A DNA stretch of 64,000 bases from NCBI GenBank assembly GCA_963921935.1, contig OY998175.1, positions 179,525,262-179,589,261 on the forward strand, read 5' to 3'. This stretch comes from Galeruca laticollis. Taxonomy: Eukaryota > Arthropoda > Insecta > Coleoptera > Chrysomelidae. The position numbers were made by a program, and so were the translations under genes. The notes beneath the pieces were generated by a model that saw only the letters and a list, made by a program, of their open reading frames with translations, made no database searches and was not told the DNA's origin. Below, piece by piece: positions 22,232-33,326 of this stretch. How positions within the stretch are numbered: the stretch's first letter is position 1; each line of letters starts with the position of its first letter.

Positions 22232-24718
22232 GCCCCCTCTCATCGGAGAAAAAAGGAATTCGAGGAATTACTTTTTTCGTAAACCTGAACAGCCTACAAA
22301 GAAAAAGTAGCCAAAACAATAGGAATGTGGTGACCAGATAAAAGAAGATGTAGTAGTGCTTACAAATTCAAGAAATGAAAAGAAGATAAGAAGAAAAATA
22401 AGAAGAAGAAAGGAACATATTCAAAGAAAGTCCAAGAATTGTTGCTTTCTAATTCAAGACTTCAATTCATTTTGAAAACTAACAAAAGTAAAAATATAAT
22501 AGGTACTTATGCCTATTATCAATAACAATAATTGCAAGTTAAACGCAATTATGCTCAAAAAAAATGTAAACAAAATGCAGTAAGCAATTATAATAGGAGC
22601 TCATTCCTATTAACAAAAATTAATAAAAAATTAAACGACATCAGTTATTGGTACCGTACTGAGATTTGAAAATAACCAAAAGATTAAATTAGAGAGACGC
22701 TAAACGTCCAAAAAATTATAGGAGTAACCTCCACTTAGAATATGAAATGCTAAACGCTTTAGCATAATATTCAAGAAAAAAATTAGAGAGGTAGCCTCTA
22801 ATAAAATATGAAATGCTAACATTTCAACGATTTGACAAGAGAATAACTATATTCTTCGTCTAGAAAAAATAATCACTAGATGTGACATAGGGTGGTTAAG
22901 ATCTCAGGTACACTAACCTCAAAAGAAAAAACGAAAGTAACCAAAAAGATAAGGAATAAGTATTAGGAGAGCCAAGACCAACTCAGAGTCATAGATGGGT
23001 GAGAGCTTCGATCATGCAGGAAAAACCTCGCGAGAGATGTTAATCGCGTCGTGGTTATTTATTCCCCACAATCAACTTCGCATCCTTACAACTACCAAAG
23101 TGTAGACATGACCGTCCAACAACTACATTCCTTGCAAATGGAAACAAAAGAATTAACAAAATCAAAAGAGAAAAGAAAATAAAAAATAAAAAACGAAGAA
23201 ATTTTTGAGCAAGCTCGGGTAATTAACAAACCCAGCGTTATGTAGAAACGCCACAACTAAAATGGAAATTTCCAAATAAAATTCCTTAGAGAAAATATGA
23301 CTGGATCCCTAGATTTATAACACCGTGATGCAATGCCCATGCGACACATCCTTCCAGTGCGATAGCATGACAAGTCATCAAACCACCCTTTCGGAAAAAC
23401 GGCGTCCCGTAGGTATGATACGTTATGGGTGATGACACACCTCTGAAATTCAGTTTTCCATTTAAAGATATCACAAGACTAGCATCACGCCTGTCACAGA
23501 ACTAGCCCTTAACAAAAAAACAAAATCACGGAAATCTTTTTTAATAGGAAAGCGAAAACCTCCAAAAATTCCGTCATGGGAATGCTATTGCGAGATATTG
23601 TTTAAAAAAATACACGGTAAGGGACAGAAATCTACTAAGAAAATTTTTTAACGTGACCAAAAATGTGTGTGTGTATTTAAAATACATTATATAACTATAC
23701 GGAAAAATAAAAAGAAAAAAACAAGGCTTGGCCTTTCCTACCGTCGGAAAGTTTGGAGAGAAGAAACCCACCTAGACAGAACCAATTGCTATACATTTAG
23801 CGATAACACACATAGAATACTCAAAAGCTAAAATAGAAAGTTATATAGAACTTGAATCGGAAACACTTTCGCCATGAAAGTACGAAATTATAAACGATGG
23901 TAGTGCAAACCACATAGAAAGTCGTACAAAAAAATAGTTTTGTCAACAAAGTAAAGAGAAAACAAAAGTATGCCGCAAAAAAATAACTATCAGTATGTAT
24001 CAGTACACCAAAATAATCCATAAATTGTCATGTAACAAAAGAACGTGTTTGACACGTATCAACATACAGGGACGATAAAAATCAAGCGTATACTGAGAAC
24101 GAAAACGCTACCAATAAAAAATATAATTTCTCAGTACACACAACAAAAGAGATAGGGGACTACTCTAAATTTGCCTAAAGCAAGAAATTTCAGAAAATAT
24201 TTCAGTATAAAGGTTGTTCCAAACTAAACTGATTTCTAAAGGTGCATAACGCAAGAAAATCTCAGAAAATTTGAAACATTCGCGGGAAAAAATTTTTGGC
24301 GTTTTTTCAAAAACCCAAAAACAAAAAAGATATACGATAAAAAACACAAACATAATACATCAAATGTATTATACACAACATAATAGCAAGGATCCAAAAT
24401 AATGTACTCTAGATACAACATCAAGAGAGAACATAAGGCATACGAAAAATAAAGATATTAGTGCTTTTGCACAACGGTAAAGATAAATACAAAAGATAGT
24501 GTATAGAGGTACTATGACCTATACAATAGTAGAAAAGCAAATTCTACTAAATAAAGACACAAAATGCATTTGTGACCTAACACAATTGTTGACAACAACA
24601 AGTACAAAATACTTAAGAAATATTTAGATATTAAATCAAAATTAAGATAAAAAGAATAGTCACGTCAAGAAATTTTAATCCAAAAACTTAATATAGAAAA
24701 ACGGGATAAATCACCAAA
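22232..24718 (-). other. Internal 3' region of the gypsy-type element, no gene recognised
   Basis: The polypurine tract (GAGAGGGGGC on the - strand, 22232-22241) lies next to the LTR. The other about 2.5 kb between it and the integrase end holds only short frames. Several Phe/Tyr-rich ones (for example 24021-23821) have no conserved motif. An envelope gene could once have been here, but no signal peptide, furin site or transmembrane pattern is recognisable. Confidence 0.5.
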
Positions 24719-25666
24719 CTAATCAGAATCACTTTCTGATCTGATTCGCAAATTATAATCATGGCCAGATAAATTCGTATCAACAGAATGTTGATCGGAA
24801 AACTCACCATCAGGAAGATTTTCATCTACGTCAATAAACTGATTTTTTAAATCTGTAACATGCCAATTACCTAAATCATTACCGCAAAGGTCTTTTAAAT
24901 TATACACTAACTTCGAGATAACTTTGTTGACAATACAAGGTATGTACTTAGGAGCAAATTTAGCTGCAAAATTACTAGATTTTGATGAAAGATCATAATT
25001 CTTTTTCCATAACCTGTCACCAACATGAAATTGCAAATCTTTCTTTCGTAAATTGTAATGTTTTGCATTTCTCTCATATGCATTTCTTAACTTTTTACGA
25101 ACCTCAACAAAAAGTTTAGGAAGTGTTTGAACATCATTAATTAATTGTAATTTTTCACGAGTGTTAATAATGTTATTCGCGTTTTCAGAAATTGCACCGT
25201 AAAAATCTCCACTTAACGGAACGTTTCGAGCAAAATTTAGAAAAGCTGGGGAATAACCCGTAACGTCATGTTTCGTGGTTCTAATTGCTTGTGCAACCTT
25301 ATGTAACGAAGTATCCCAGTTATTGTGAGACGAATTTTCATGAATATTAACACCTTAGAGCTGTAACAATTGTCTTATTTGTTCGTTCAGTGTGATTTGC
25401 TTGGGGATGATAACGAGCGTTATAAAAATTTTTTTGCACTTTGTACTGTGACATTAGATTCTTAAAAGGAGAAGAAGTGAAAACAGTACCATTGTCAACA
25501 GAAAAGATTTGTGGAACACCAAAAAGAAGAAAAACTTAATTTTCTATGAACTTCACAATGCCCTTAGCAGTTGCGTGTGTCATTGGATGAACAAGACATA
25601 ATTTTGTGAACCAATTGGTAATTACTAAAACAAATCTGTTACCAGATTTTGACTTTGGATATGGAC
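24719..25666 (-). pseudogene. Integrase core and C-terminal domain, gypsy-type element
   Basis: From 25690 downward in broken frames the - strand reads IGPYPKSKSGNRFVLVITNWFTK, VDNGTVFTSSPF and HPQANHTERTNKTI. These hold the second and third acidic residues of the integrase D,D-35-E centre; the first lies before IGPYP and has been changed. The frame 25036-24719, with the upstream YERNAKHYNLR, is the C-terminal domain: FHVGDRLWKKNYDLSS, FAAKFAPKYI and LVYNLKD. The enzyme joins the element's DNA to the host genome. Stops and frameshifts disable it. Confidence 0.85.
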
Positions 25667-26239
25667 CTATAAGATTAGCAGAAATCCATGCCAAGTAAAA
25701 TTAATATCTTTGTATTGACCCATAACACCAGCTTTAGGTAGATTTTGGGTTTTACAAGAACTACAAACAGAACATTTATTAACGTAGCGAGATACAGAAC
25801 TTCTGAGTTTTGGCCAATAATAAATTTCAGAGATACGAGAAATGGTTTTAGATATGCCTAAATGAGCACTTAATTCATTGTCATGAAATAACCTTAATAT
25901 GTCAATTCGGTTAGCGGTAGGAACAACAATTTTCCAATTAGATAAATTACTAGATATTGGATTAGACGAAAACATATGTTTATACAAAACATTATTGTCA
26001 ACCTTAAATGTGGGATATAAATCGGGATTATTTGAAACTTTCTCAATCATAGAAGTATACGAAGAATATGGTTTAAAGGTACTTACGTCAATAACAGAAA
26101 TTTCAGATAAAGAACGAGCATCACTGACCACCATAGTGGTTCCTTTTCTGTGTTTGATTTCAAAATCAAACTGGGAGAGCCTAAGAGAAAGACGTGCTAA
26201 GCGACCTGAGGGATTCGAAAGCTTAGAAAGATACTGCAA
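25667..26239 (-). CDS. RNase H end and integrase zinc-binding domain, gypsy-type element
   Basis: A 190-residue open stretch. Its first 50 residues complete the RNase H domain (QYLSKLSNPSGRLARLSLRL, FDFEIKHRKGTTMVVSDARS, where VADALSR is usual). It continues into the integrase N-terminal HHCC finger (LFHDNELSAHLGISKT, IYYWPKLRSSV, CSVCSSCK). The stop at 25667 interrupts the core domain. It is part of a polyprotein, so the internal Met is not a true start. Confidence 0.85.
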   Translation of the reverse strand: MQYLSKLSNPSGRLARLSLRLSQFDFEIKHRKGTTMVVSDARSLSEISVIDVSTFKPYSSYTSMIEKVSNNPDLYPTFKVDNNVLYKHMFSSNPISSNLSNWKIVVPTANRIDILRLFHDNELSAHLGISKTISRISEIYYWPKLRSSVSRYVNKCSVCSSCKTQNLPKAGVMGQYKDINFTWHGFLLIL

Positions 26240-26735
26240 AGAAGAATGATCTGTCTCAAGAGTAAAATGAGTGCCTTCAACATAGCCTCGGAATTTTTCA
26301 ACACCAAAAATAACTCCTAAAAGTTATTTTTCTGTTGTACTGTATTTTCTCTCAGTTTTACTCAAAGTACGACTGCATAAGCAATAGGGTGTTCGAGACC
26401 ATCGCATTCCTGATACAGGATTGCACCAAGACCAGTTTCGCTAGCATCGGTTTGAATGATAAAAGGTTTAGAAAAGTCAGTAAGACGTTTCTTAACTTCA
26501 GTGAAAGCATTTTCAGCTTGCGGAGTCCAAGAAATGGATTGACCTTTCTTTCTGCCATTAAGAAGATCAGTGATTGGAGAACAAATAGTAGAAAAATCTT
26601 TAATAAATCGACGATAGCAACCAATAAGACCTATGAGACGTTTTATCTCAGTAGTATTCTTTGGAGCTGGATAATTCAAAATAGCAGAGACTTTGTCGTC
26701 ATGTGTGCGAAGACCATTTTTGTCAACAACAAAAC
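26240..26735 (-). pseudogene. RNase H N part and connection domain, gypsy-type element
   Basis: The frame 26679-26362 reads YPAPKNTTEIKRLIGLIGCY, RRFIKDFSTICSPITDLL and FIIQTDASETGLGAILYQEC. This is the standard connection-to-RNase H sequence with the catalytic TDAS motif. From 26340 a frameshift leads on to VEGTHFTLETDHSSLQYL. It lies between the reverse transcriptase (27230-26736) and the integrase finger. Confidence 0.85.
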
Positions 26736-27230
26736 CTAAAAACTTAGAGTTTCACGACAAAATTCACATTTTTCAAGATTGACAGTAAGATTGGCTGCAT
26801 TAAGCCTAAGATACAATTTATTGAGAGTTTCCATATGAAGCTCAAAGGTAGGGGTAGCGATAATAATGTCATCCAAATAACAAAAACAATAAGGCCTAAG
26901 AGAAGGATCTATAACTATGTCCATTAGACGAGCCATAGTTTTACGAGCATTAACTAAACCATAAGGGGTTGTAACAAACTCAAAAAGTCCTACACCGTAC
27001 ACAGCGAAAGCTGTTTTCGGACGGGAAGATTCAGAAAGGGGTATTTGTAGAAAAGCCTTCTTTAAATCAATAGACGCAAGAAATTTTGCGTCTCGTAATT
27101 TACTAAGAATAATATCGACTTGCGCCATAGGATATGAATCAGAAACGGTGACCTTGTTCAATTTTCGACCATCGAAACAAACGCGATATTCTCCGGATTT
27201 CTTGGGAACAACCAAAGAGGAAAACACCAC
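26736..27230 (-). CDS. Reverse transcriptase palm, gypsy-type element
   Basis: 164 residues: VVPKKSGEYRVCFDGRKLN, YPMAQVDIILSKL, FLASIDLKKAFLQIPL, FAVYGVGLFEFVTTPYGLVN and CYLDDIIIATPT. All reverse-transcriptase blocks are present. The first catalytic Asp lies in SIDLKKAF, the pair in YLDD. In the usual MPFGLCNAP block the copy reads TPYGLVNAR. The region overlaps the end of the protease frame by a -1 type shift near 27200, which could be a mutation. Confidence 0.9.
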   Translation of the reverse strand: MVFSSLVVPKKSGEYRVCFDGRKLNKVTVSDSYPMAQVDIILSKLRDAKFLASIDLKKAFLQIPLSESSRPKTAFAVYGVGLFEFVTTPYGLVNARKTMARLMDIVIDPSLRPYCFCYLDDIIIATPTFELHMETLNKLYLRLNAANLTVNLEKCEFCRETLSF

Positions 27231-28249
27231 GGGGAGTTGGAGTGCTGAATAACTTTTAGATTTAACATCTCATCTATTTCATTTACAAGAAGTTTTTGCA
27301 TGGCTGGAGACAAAGGATATTGACGTTGCGCAATTGGCTTTGCATCGCCAGTGTCTATAACGAAATTAGTTCGACCAATTCGGTCCGAAGGAGCAAGTGT
27401 AGAAAATAAAGCGATAACTTTGTCCAGTTCATCTTTTTCAAGTGAATTGAGACTAGAAACTGACTGAATTGTGTTTATAACACAAGTAGAAGACAAAAGA
27501 GAGTAAGATAAATCATGAAAATTAATGTCTATTTTAAATAGACTAAAAAAATCCATGCCCAAAATAGGGATAATCAGAATTTTAATTGTTTTTGTGACAT
27601 TATTTACAGTAACAGGAACGGTAATAAAATCCATAAATTGTTGTGGTACACCATCAGCAGTAGTTATACTTATTGAAGCATCATATTCAATAGGTACATG
27701 AAGAGAATTAATAAGCGAAAACCCTGGGTTTCCTAGTATAGTAGAATTGCTTCTGGTATCAACCATTGCAACAACATCAGTATTTAAAACCTTGATAATC
27801 ATATAAGGAAGATTATCATTTGGTTTCTTAACAAAGAAAGGACAAATATCGGTAGTAACCGAATTGACAATATATTCAGACAAAGAATGATCCACAGGAG
27901 TGGGTAACATAGGTAACACAACAGGCACATCTAAATCAATACTACAAACATCATTAGATAATTCAACATCCGGTACAGAATTGACAAGTGAAATGATACA
28001 AAAAGATAATTGTTTGTCAAGATTTACAGAACGATAACATGAAGACGATAAGAAATATCTGACAAAACTAAGATAAGCTTGCCATTCAGTAGCCGAAGGA
28101 GAAAAATTTGTAGTTAATTTTGACTTGTTGACGGTTTGCTGGATTTGCGTTTTGAACTTCCTGACTTTACTTCCGAAGTGGTTTGTGTTGGACTGGAGAC
28201 CGTCGTCAGATTCACAGGACCAGTCCGAACCTCGTTTTTTGGATTGCAA
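27158..28249 (-). CDS. Protease and reverse transcriptase start, gypsy-type element
   Basis: A 363-residue frame. Residues about 160-175 read VVAMVDTRSNSTILGNPGFS, a retropepsin active site in which the Gly of DTG is Arg. IPILGMDFFSLFKIDI follows, the C-terminal ILG.D motif. From about residue 275 (EKDELDKVIALF, IDTGDAKPIAQRQYPLSP, MLNLKVIQHSNSPW) it is the linker and fingers of reverse transcriptase. The active-site change and the frameshift after NSPW make the copy inactive, although this frame is otherwise long and open. Confidence 0.88.
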   Translation of the reverse strand: MQSKKRGSDWSCESDDGLQSNTNHFGSKVRKFKTQIQQTVNKSKLTTNFSPSATEWQAYLSFVRYFLSSSCYRSVNLDKQLSFCIISLVNSVPDVELSNDVCSIDLDVPVVLPMLPTPVDHSLSEYIVNSVTTDICPFFVKKPNDNLPYMIIKVLNTDVVAMVDTRSNSTILGNPGFSLINSLHVPIEYDASISITTADGVPQQFMDFITVPVTVNNVTKTIKILIIPILGMDFFSLFKIDINFHDLSYSLLSSTCVINTIQSVSSLNSLEKDELDKVIALFSTLAPSDRIGRTNFVIDTGDAKPIAQRQYPLSPAMQKLLVNEIDEMLNLKVIQHSNSPWCFPLWLFPRNPENIAFVSMVEN

Positions 28250-28659
28250 GAACTACAATTTGGTTTTGTAGTGTTTTTAGCACCACAACCATAACAAAAA
28301 ATAGACTTAGGAGAACGAAATTTCGTAAAAATATGACCAGTTCTACTACAATTCCAACATAAACTAGAAGACAAAACGGAAACATCAACAGAACTTTTTC
28401 TTTTAGAAGAAGAATTTGGTGAAACATAAAGACAAGCCAAATCAGGTTCGAGTAGACAATTTTGTGAAGAAGGTGGTCGGTAACGATCAGACCAAACTCT
28501 GGATTCTTCAACCCTTTTACAAAGCTCGGTAAGTTCATCAACAGTATTGGGACTATGTAATGCCAAAGCAGAAACAAAAAATGGTAAAAGATTCGTTAAA
28601 CGATTAAAAAGACCTATCATAGAAGAAATATAAATAGTAACGGGCTCATTCTCATCCAT
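28114..28659 (-). CDS. Gag C-terminal part with zinc knuckles, gypsy-type element
   Basis: 181 residues. The N part (YISSMIGLFNRLTNLLPF, VDELTELCKRVEESRVW) is the end of the capsid domain. Next come two Cys clusters, CWNCSRTGHIFTKF (CCHC with the last Cys lost) and CYGCGAKN...CSSC. A Ser/Lys-rich tail overlaps the start of the pol frame. Zinc knuckles bind the element's RNA. It overlaps the protease frame by about 135 bp, consistent with frameshift expression of pol. Confidence 0.82.
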   Translation of the reverse strand: MDENEPVTIYISSMIGLFNRLTNLLPFFVSALALHSPNTVDELTELCKRVEESRVWSDRYRPPSSQNCLLEPDLACLYVSPNSSSKRKSSVDVSVLSSSLCWNCSRTGHIFTKFRSPKSIFCYGCGAKNTTKPNCSSCNPKNEVRTGPVNLTTVSSPTQTTSEVKSGSSKRKSSKPSTSQN

Positions 28660-28908
28660 AGTTCGATTTAAAATATTTAATTCTAAATCTGTTTCATAAC
28701 TATACGGAAGAAAATCTGCTTTTAATTTAGCAACAATATCAGACCAAGTACTGAATTTACTACGATTATTAAGAAAGCATGTAAAAGCACTGCCTCGAAA
28801 GAACTCACAAGATTGTAAAAATAATTCGGTATCAGAAATACCTCTAGAAACCCTAAGTAATTCAACCTTTTCTAAAAAAAGATGGAGTGATTCATTCTTT
28901 CCAGAGAA
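28660..28908 (-). pseudogene. Gag middle part, gypsy-type element
   Basis: In shifted frames the - strand reads FSGKNESLHLFLEKVELLRV, LFLQSCEFFRGSAFTCFLNN and WSDIVAKLKADFLPYSYE. This is the capsid region of insect gypsy Gag (the retrotransposon Gag family), linking the two longer open frames. A frameshift near 28908 and a stop near 28660 separate it from them. Confidence 0.75.
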
Positions 28909-29463
28909 TCAAATATTCCACTTGTATACTGGATCATGACGAGGCTGTGGGACTGAAGGAGAAGACGAAGCAAGAGGAACATGATTATTATGTGACTCTT
29001 CACTATCAACTGAAATGAAAGGAGTAGTTTTCACATCAAAATCAGATTCAAGTAAAAGTACATCCCTATTCACTGAATTTTTAACTTGAACTTGTTGATC
29101 ATCATCTGGGTCAATATTTAATCTATTTATTCTATTAGTTAAATGAGTTAACCTGGAATTTATTCTGCTATAAACAGGTTCACGTTTATTTCCATTGAAA
29201 TTATTTATTACTTCACTCAAATCTTTAACAGTGTTACAAATCTCTAAATGATCTTCCTCAAAAGTGTAAGTATTTATTGGCGCTGAAAAACTACGGATAG
29301 CTTTTTCACGAGCCAATAAACCATTAAGAAGCCTACGTTTTTCCTCAACAGTATCAGGTACAGTTTCATCTCTGATTTTAATTTCATATGAAAGTTCATA
29401 TGCTTTCAAATGATTTGCCTGCATTTTATTTTCGAACGAATTTTTTTTAAAATTGATAACCAA
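28909..29463 (-). CDS. Gag N-terminal part, gypsy-type element
   Basis: 184 residues with a coiled-coil-prone start (NHLKAYELSYEIKIRDE, VEEKRRLLNGLLAREKA), an LTHLTNRINRL helix and a Ser/Pro-rich linker ending DPVYKWNI. This is the matrix-like part of Gag. The likely start is the Met at 29463 or the internal one at about 29424 (MQANHLKAYEL). Confidence 0.72.
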   Translation of the reverse strand: MVINFKKNSFENKMQANHLKAYELSYEIKIRDETVPDTVEEKRRLLNGLLAREKAIRSFSAPINTYTFEEDHLEICNTVKDLSEVINNFNGNKREPVYSRINSRLTHLTNRINRLNIDPDDDQQVQVKNSVNRDVLLLESDFDVKTTPFISVDSEESHNNHVPLASSSPSVPQPRHDPVYKWNI

Positions 29464-29903
29464 AAAGCTAATTAAATTTTACTTAAAATATATTTAAGAA
29501 AAATAAAGAAGTTTATTTTAAAAGTAAATCAAGAAAAAAAAACAATTATTCAATTACTTTTGAATAACCCTGTATGTTACATGTTTTAACAAAATTATTG
29601 AAAGTCTGAAAGAACAATCAATTTTAAATACAATATTAAAAGTTAATTACAACGAAACGTGTTGAGAAGCCAACAAGCAATTAACCTTGACAAAGAAAAA
29701 AACTAGAAGAACCGAAAAACCAAACATCAACTATTAACAGAATGAAAAAAGGAAATTTGCCTTAAAAAAATATGCAAAAGATATTCCAAAGAGCAAATTT
29801 CGCAGTATTCGTATTACATAAAAATTTATATTGAATGTTTTAATAACAACGAAATTTTATATCTCGATGTCACAGAACCCCAATATCAGTAAAAAAATAG
29901 TAC
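29464..29903 (-). other. 5' leader of the gypsy-type element
   Basis: About 440 bp of AT-rich leader between primer site and gag, with no open frame of note on the coding strand. Confidence 0.5.
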
Positions 29904-29921
29904 AACAAGGGGCGCCAAATT
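29904..29921 (-). promoter_or_regulatory. Primer binding site of the gypsy-type element
   Basis: On the - strand, two bases after the LTR end, the sequence is TGGCGCCCCTTGTTGTA. TGG is the complement of a tRNA CCA end, and TGGCGCC is shared with tRNA-Lys-type sites. The later bases do not fit the full tRNA-Lys site, so the exact primer is uncertain. Confidence 0.65.
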
Positions 29922-30615
29922 TGTCACAACCTAATTACCCGGCCTTGGGACTCCGCTCAGGTAGTGAATTCGGCCTTAGTTACACTATTTTTTATTACCT
30001 CAATTGGGATAAGGTGAATCAACAAACAAAAATTTCGGGACAAATGGATTTATTTGACACACAATAATAAATTTACAAAAACCGTATATTCTTAATACAA
30101 ATACGAATAAATATCAGTTATATAGTAAAAATGTCCAACTCAATATTTTATATATACCAAAAATTAGTAAGGGACTTATCTTGGGAAAACTCGGGACGTA
30201 CAGCTCGCAGCAGTAGTCGAGGGTTCTTGAGCCGTTGTTGTATGGACGATGTGGTCCTATGAGTGTATCTTGTAGACGGTCTTTAGGGTCGGTACATGCT
30301 AAAGCGGTCCTTAAGGTAAACGGTCCTTAAAGTAGACGGTCCTTAAAGGCTGCAGAGCAGCGAAGAAAATTAAAAATCACACACAAATTGATATTTAACA
30401 GAGAATGCTGATCAACTTTTCAGCGAAGAAATGAATAAAAGAGTTCCACGTCAATCGTAGTTTAAATAGCCATTTAATGATAGTAAAAACTATCAACGAT
30501 ACGTTCCTAATATTCGAAATAAAAGGATTTGGAATTAGAGGTGGGAGTAGCCGACGAATAAGTAACGCTCCAAAATAATTGATGAAAATAGTAACATGTC
30601 TCAGCGACATGTTAC
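29922..30615 (-). repeat. 5' LTR of the gypsy-type element
   Basis: Matches 21561-22231 over nearly its whole length. Differences include a short insert near 30400-30440 and several substitutions. The outer border TGTTACA is followed by AGTT, the target duplication. Confidence 0.92.
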
Positions 30616-31315
30616 AAGTTTCAACCAAAGAAGTTTATGATCAATACTGTCAAATGCTTGAGGTCTACAAAGACAGCAAACACTTTTCTGCGCTGAAGTC
30701 TAAGAGTGATTTGCAAGATCGAGGTTAAAATGAAAATATTATGTAAACAGCCTCTGTCTTTTCGAAAGCCATATTGTGTTTCTGGAAGGATGGAATTATC
30801 TTCACACCAGCTGGACAGACGATTTAGTAAAATAAGTGTGAATACTTTAACGCAGCAATTGATTAGCGATATAACGCGATAGTTGTTTGGATCATCTAAG
30901 GGTCCTTTCTTGTGAAGCATTGTTAAAATTGTGTGACACCAGCCAAGTGGGATTTTTTCTGATTCTAATATTTATTATATAAGTGACACATGTACTAGCG
31001 CCAATTTTGTGGTAAGTGTTTCGGAAACTCATAGGTTATGCCCTCCCTACCAGGAGCCTTACCATCTTTACACACCAACAGGGATTGATCAAGTTCTGAG
31101 AGTGTTATAGGTGAATCCAGAAACTCATTTCCAATGCCAAAAAAACTTATGTCAAATTTAACCTTAATTGTAGTTAAGTGGTCGTAAAATGACTCCCATT
31201 CCGCAATTGATAACGGACAGAATTTATTTCTGCGCCTAAATAAGTTTAATGTTTTCCAAAACTCTGACTGATTTCTAGTATTGGAAAGAGCAACCATAAC
31301 ATTATTTTCACACAT
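30616..31315 (-). pseudogene. Reverse transcriptase N part of the split non-LTR element
   Basis: The frame 31315-30995 gives the region before the fingers (ITLSELDQSLLVCKDGKAPG, then EGITYEF), matching the KAPGxDGI.YE block. 30920-30621 gives MLHKKGPLDDPNNYRVISLI, QYGFRKDRGCLHNIF and FVDLKHLTVLI, where FVDLKKAFDS is expected. The frames differ, and a frameshift in the FVDL block leads to AFDSIDHKLLW. The LTR element begins right after this block. Confidence 0.85.
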
Positions 31316-31373
31316 TTGTTTCTTTTTTAAAATTAGCTGCTTATATTCTTTTTTTATAGTAATGTAATTCGTT

Positions 31374-32473
31374 TTATATGGTTCTGAAAACCCATACTTT
31401 TTGCACTCTTTTAATTTTTACTTGAGTCTTTAGCTCTTTACATTCAACATCAAACCAAGAGTTACGAGGATGTTTTTTTGTATTACTAATTTTTTTCGTT
31501 GAAAACAGACCTACATTTTTTGCTACGTCCCAAATACTTGAACAAAGATTATTATATAAGGTATCTACATCTCCACACATACTTACATTCGGCAAGTGCT
31601 GGATTGAGATAATGAAATCTATGGTTTTAGTATTGTCCCATTTCAGGCTAGTGAATGAGGATGAAAATGCAATGTTAGGCTCATTCCTTATTAAAGGGCC
31701 GAAAGTTAAAAGTACTGGGAAGTGGTCTGACAAATATTGATCATCTAGTACACTAAATTTGTCAACGAATTCTAGTTTATCATTACAACAGAAACATAGA
31801 TCAATAACACTTTGCCCCAAGGCATTACAAAAAGTAAAATTTGCAGGTCTGTCAATATTAACATGACCATTTACTAATGAAAAGTTTCTAATAGACATAA
31901 ATTCAAGAAGATAGCGACCTTGAGCATTACTCATCTTATCGTGACTTACCATGTCAGGAAAAAACTGAGTATTTGTTACAGTCTCTTCAGGGATCTCACT
32001 AAGTTCTGCGATTCGACCATTAAAGTCTCCAATTATGAAAGTTATACAGCCGGAATATTTTTCAGTATCATATCAAGTGAAACTCCAAAAGTTTCTAATA
32101 ATTCACTGTAGTTACTTCTCGGTGGAATGTACACAAGGCAAACAACGAACTGAAGAGAAGATATTGTAAACTGATATATAACCCACCAAGGAGAAGTCTC
32201 CAGGAGTCTTGGGCTGTAACTGTTTTTGTAGAATATGGCTAGGCCTCCCTTTGCACGTCCTACCGACCTTTCCCTAATTGCTTTGGAGTAAACAACACTG
32301 TAATTATTACGTATAAGATTTGGTACCACAATATCAATAACCTGCCACGTTTCACATAAACATATGAGATCATATTGCACATGCGAGTCTTCAACGAGAA
32401 AATTGTTGAGATTTTTAAATCCCTGCACATTCCAGAGTTCTACTCTAACACTGCGTTGGTTGCCCAAGAGCAC
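31374..32473 (-). pseudogene. Endonuclease domain of the split non-LTR element
   Basis: Frames 32473-32042 and 31952-31374 encode an exonuclease III-like nuclease: VELWNVQGFKN, DLICLCETW (the ET of the active site), RAKGGLAIFY and FVVCLVYIPP. Then, across a small frame change, come FIIGDFNGRIAEL-type residues, QSVIDLCFCC and YLSDHFPVLLTF (the SDH motif). It nicks target DNA to start reverse transcription. A frameshift near 32040-31960 breaks the gene. Confidence 0.88.
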
Positions 32474-32601
32474 ATCCCGAGTTGAAGTTCTTTATTTTCT
32501 ACCATTTGTAATTAGTGTTTCGGCTTCATTTAGTTTAATTTTGTTTTCGTTCTTAGTGTGTGATTTCTTTTCAATTGTGGTTATTTTCAAATTATTTTCT
32601 T

Positions 32602-33326
32602 TTATAAAAGTTTCAGGTTTTTTGAAGAATGCTCTTCTTGTGTTGGTGATGTATCACTTACTGTTTTTGCCCCTGCTTTTCTAAATTCTGTTGGTGTTTG
32701 CGTACTTATCTGCTGCTTCCAACTTCCCATATCCTTAAGTTCATATTCTTTTCCATTCACTACAAGTTTATTGTATTTAACAAAAGCTTTGCAGCCTTGA
32801 CTTCTAGCTATTTTCATTTGTTCCAAAAGTTTTGTTCTCTGATATCGAATTTCTTTTCAAAAATCTTCGCTAAGACTCCACTTCGAATTTTTCAAATTCC
32901 GTGCCAATTTTAACATTTCATATTTCTTACTTTTATGTGCCATTCCTAACAATATTGGTCTAGTTGAATTTTCCCTTTTCTTTCCTAATCTCCTGATATC
33001 CATTATATCTTGTTCGAATTTCAGTTGAACCCCTAGTTGGTTAATTACCTCCTGTACTTCCATATTTTGGGTTTCAGTATTTTCATTCGGTACTTTACTG
33101 ATTCCATAGATAATTAAATGTTTACTCCTCAGTTCTCTTTCTAAGACTTCTATCCTTTTATCTTGTTTGTCTAGCAGTTTTGTAAGATCTTAATTTTCTT
33201 GTTTTCTTTCCAAGTTTTCTTTCATTATATAGGGCGGTTAGTTCTTTTTGTAATCCATCTATTTTCTCTTCCATTCTAATGTTCCTTTCATCCATGGTGT
33301 TTAGTTTCTCCAAAATTTTATCCATT
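32602..33326 (-). pseudogene. ORF1 of the split non-LTR element
   Basis: The start MDKILEKLNTMDERNIRMEE at 33326 opens a coiled coil. After a frameshift near 33200, LIIYGISK and the frame 33063-32857 (LGVQLKFEQDIMDIRRLGKK, RPILLGMAHKSKKYEMLKLA) resemble the RNA-recognition part of L1/CR1-like ORF1 proteins. 32826-32602 (LVVNGKEYEL) is the C-terminal part. ORF1 binds the element's RNA. The order before the endonuclease is as expected. Confidence 0.7.

Larger units (their letters stand above)
21561..30615 (-). mobile_element. Gypsy-type LTR retrotransposon, nearly full length
   Basis: Two LTRs of about 670-695 bp enclose gag, protease, reverse transcriptase, RNase H and integrase on the - strand. 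The 4-bp target duplication AGTT (21557-21560 and 30616-30619) and TG...CA ends define the borders. The primer site begins TGGCGCC just inside the right LTR, and a polypurine tract GAGAGGGGGC lies just inside the left one. It is inserted in the reverse transcriptase of a non-LTR element. LTR differences and coding breaks indicate an old insertion. Confidence 0.93.

Noticed and set aside
23286..24424. Phe/Tyr-rich - strand frames that could suggest membrane or envelope proteins
   Set aside because: Composition follows from the AT-rich strand; no signal peptide, glycosylation pattern or fusion motif, and frames are short and overlapping.
26335..26739. 134-residue + strand frame
   Set aside because: Antisense to the RNase H coding strand (TDAS motif on the - strand).
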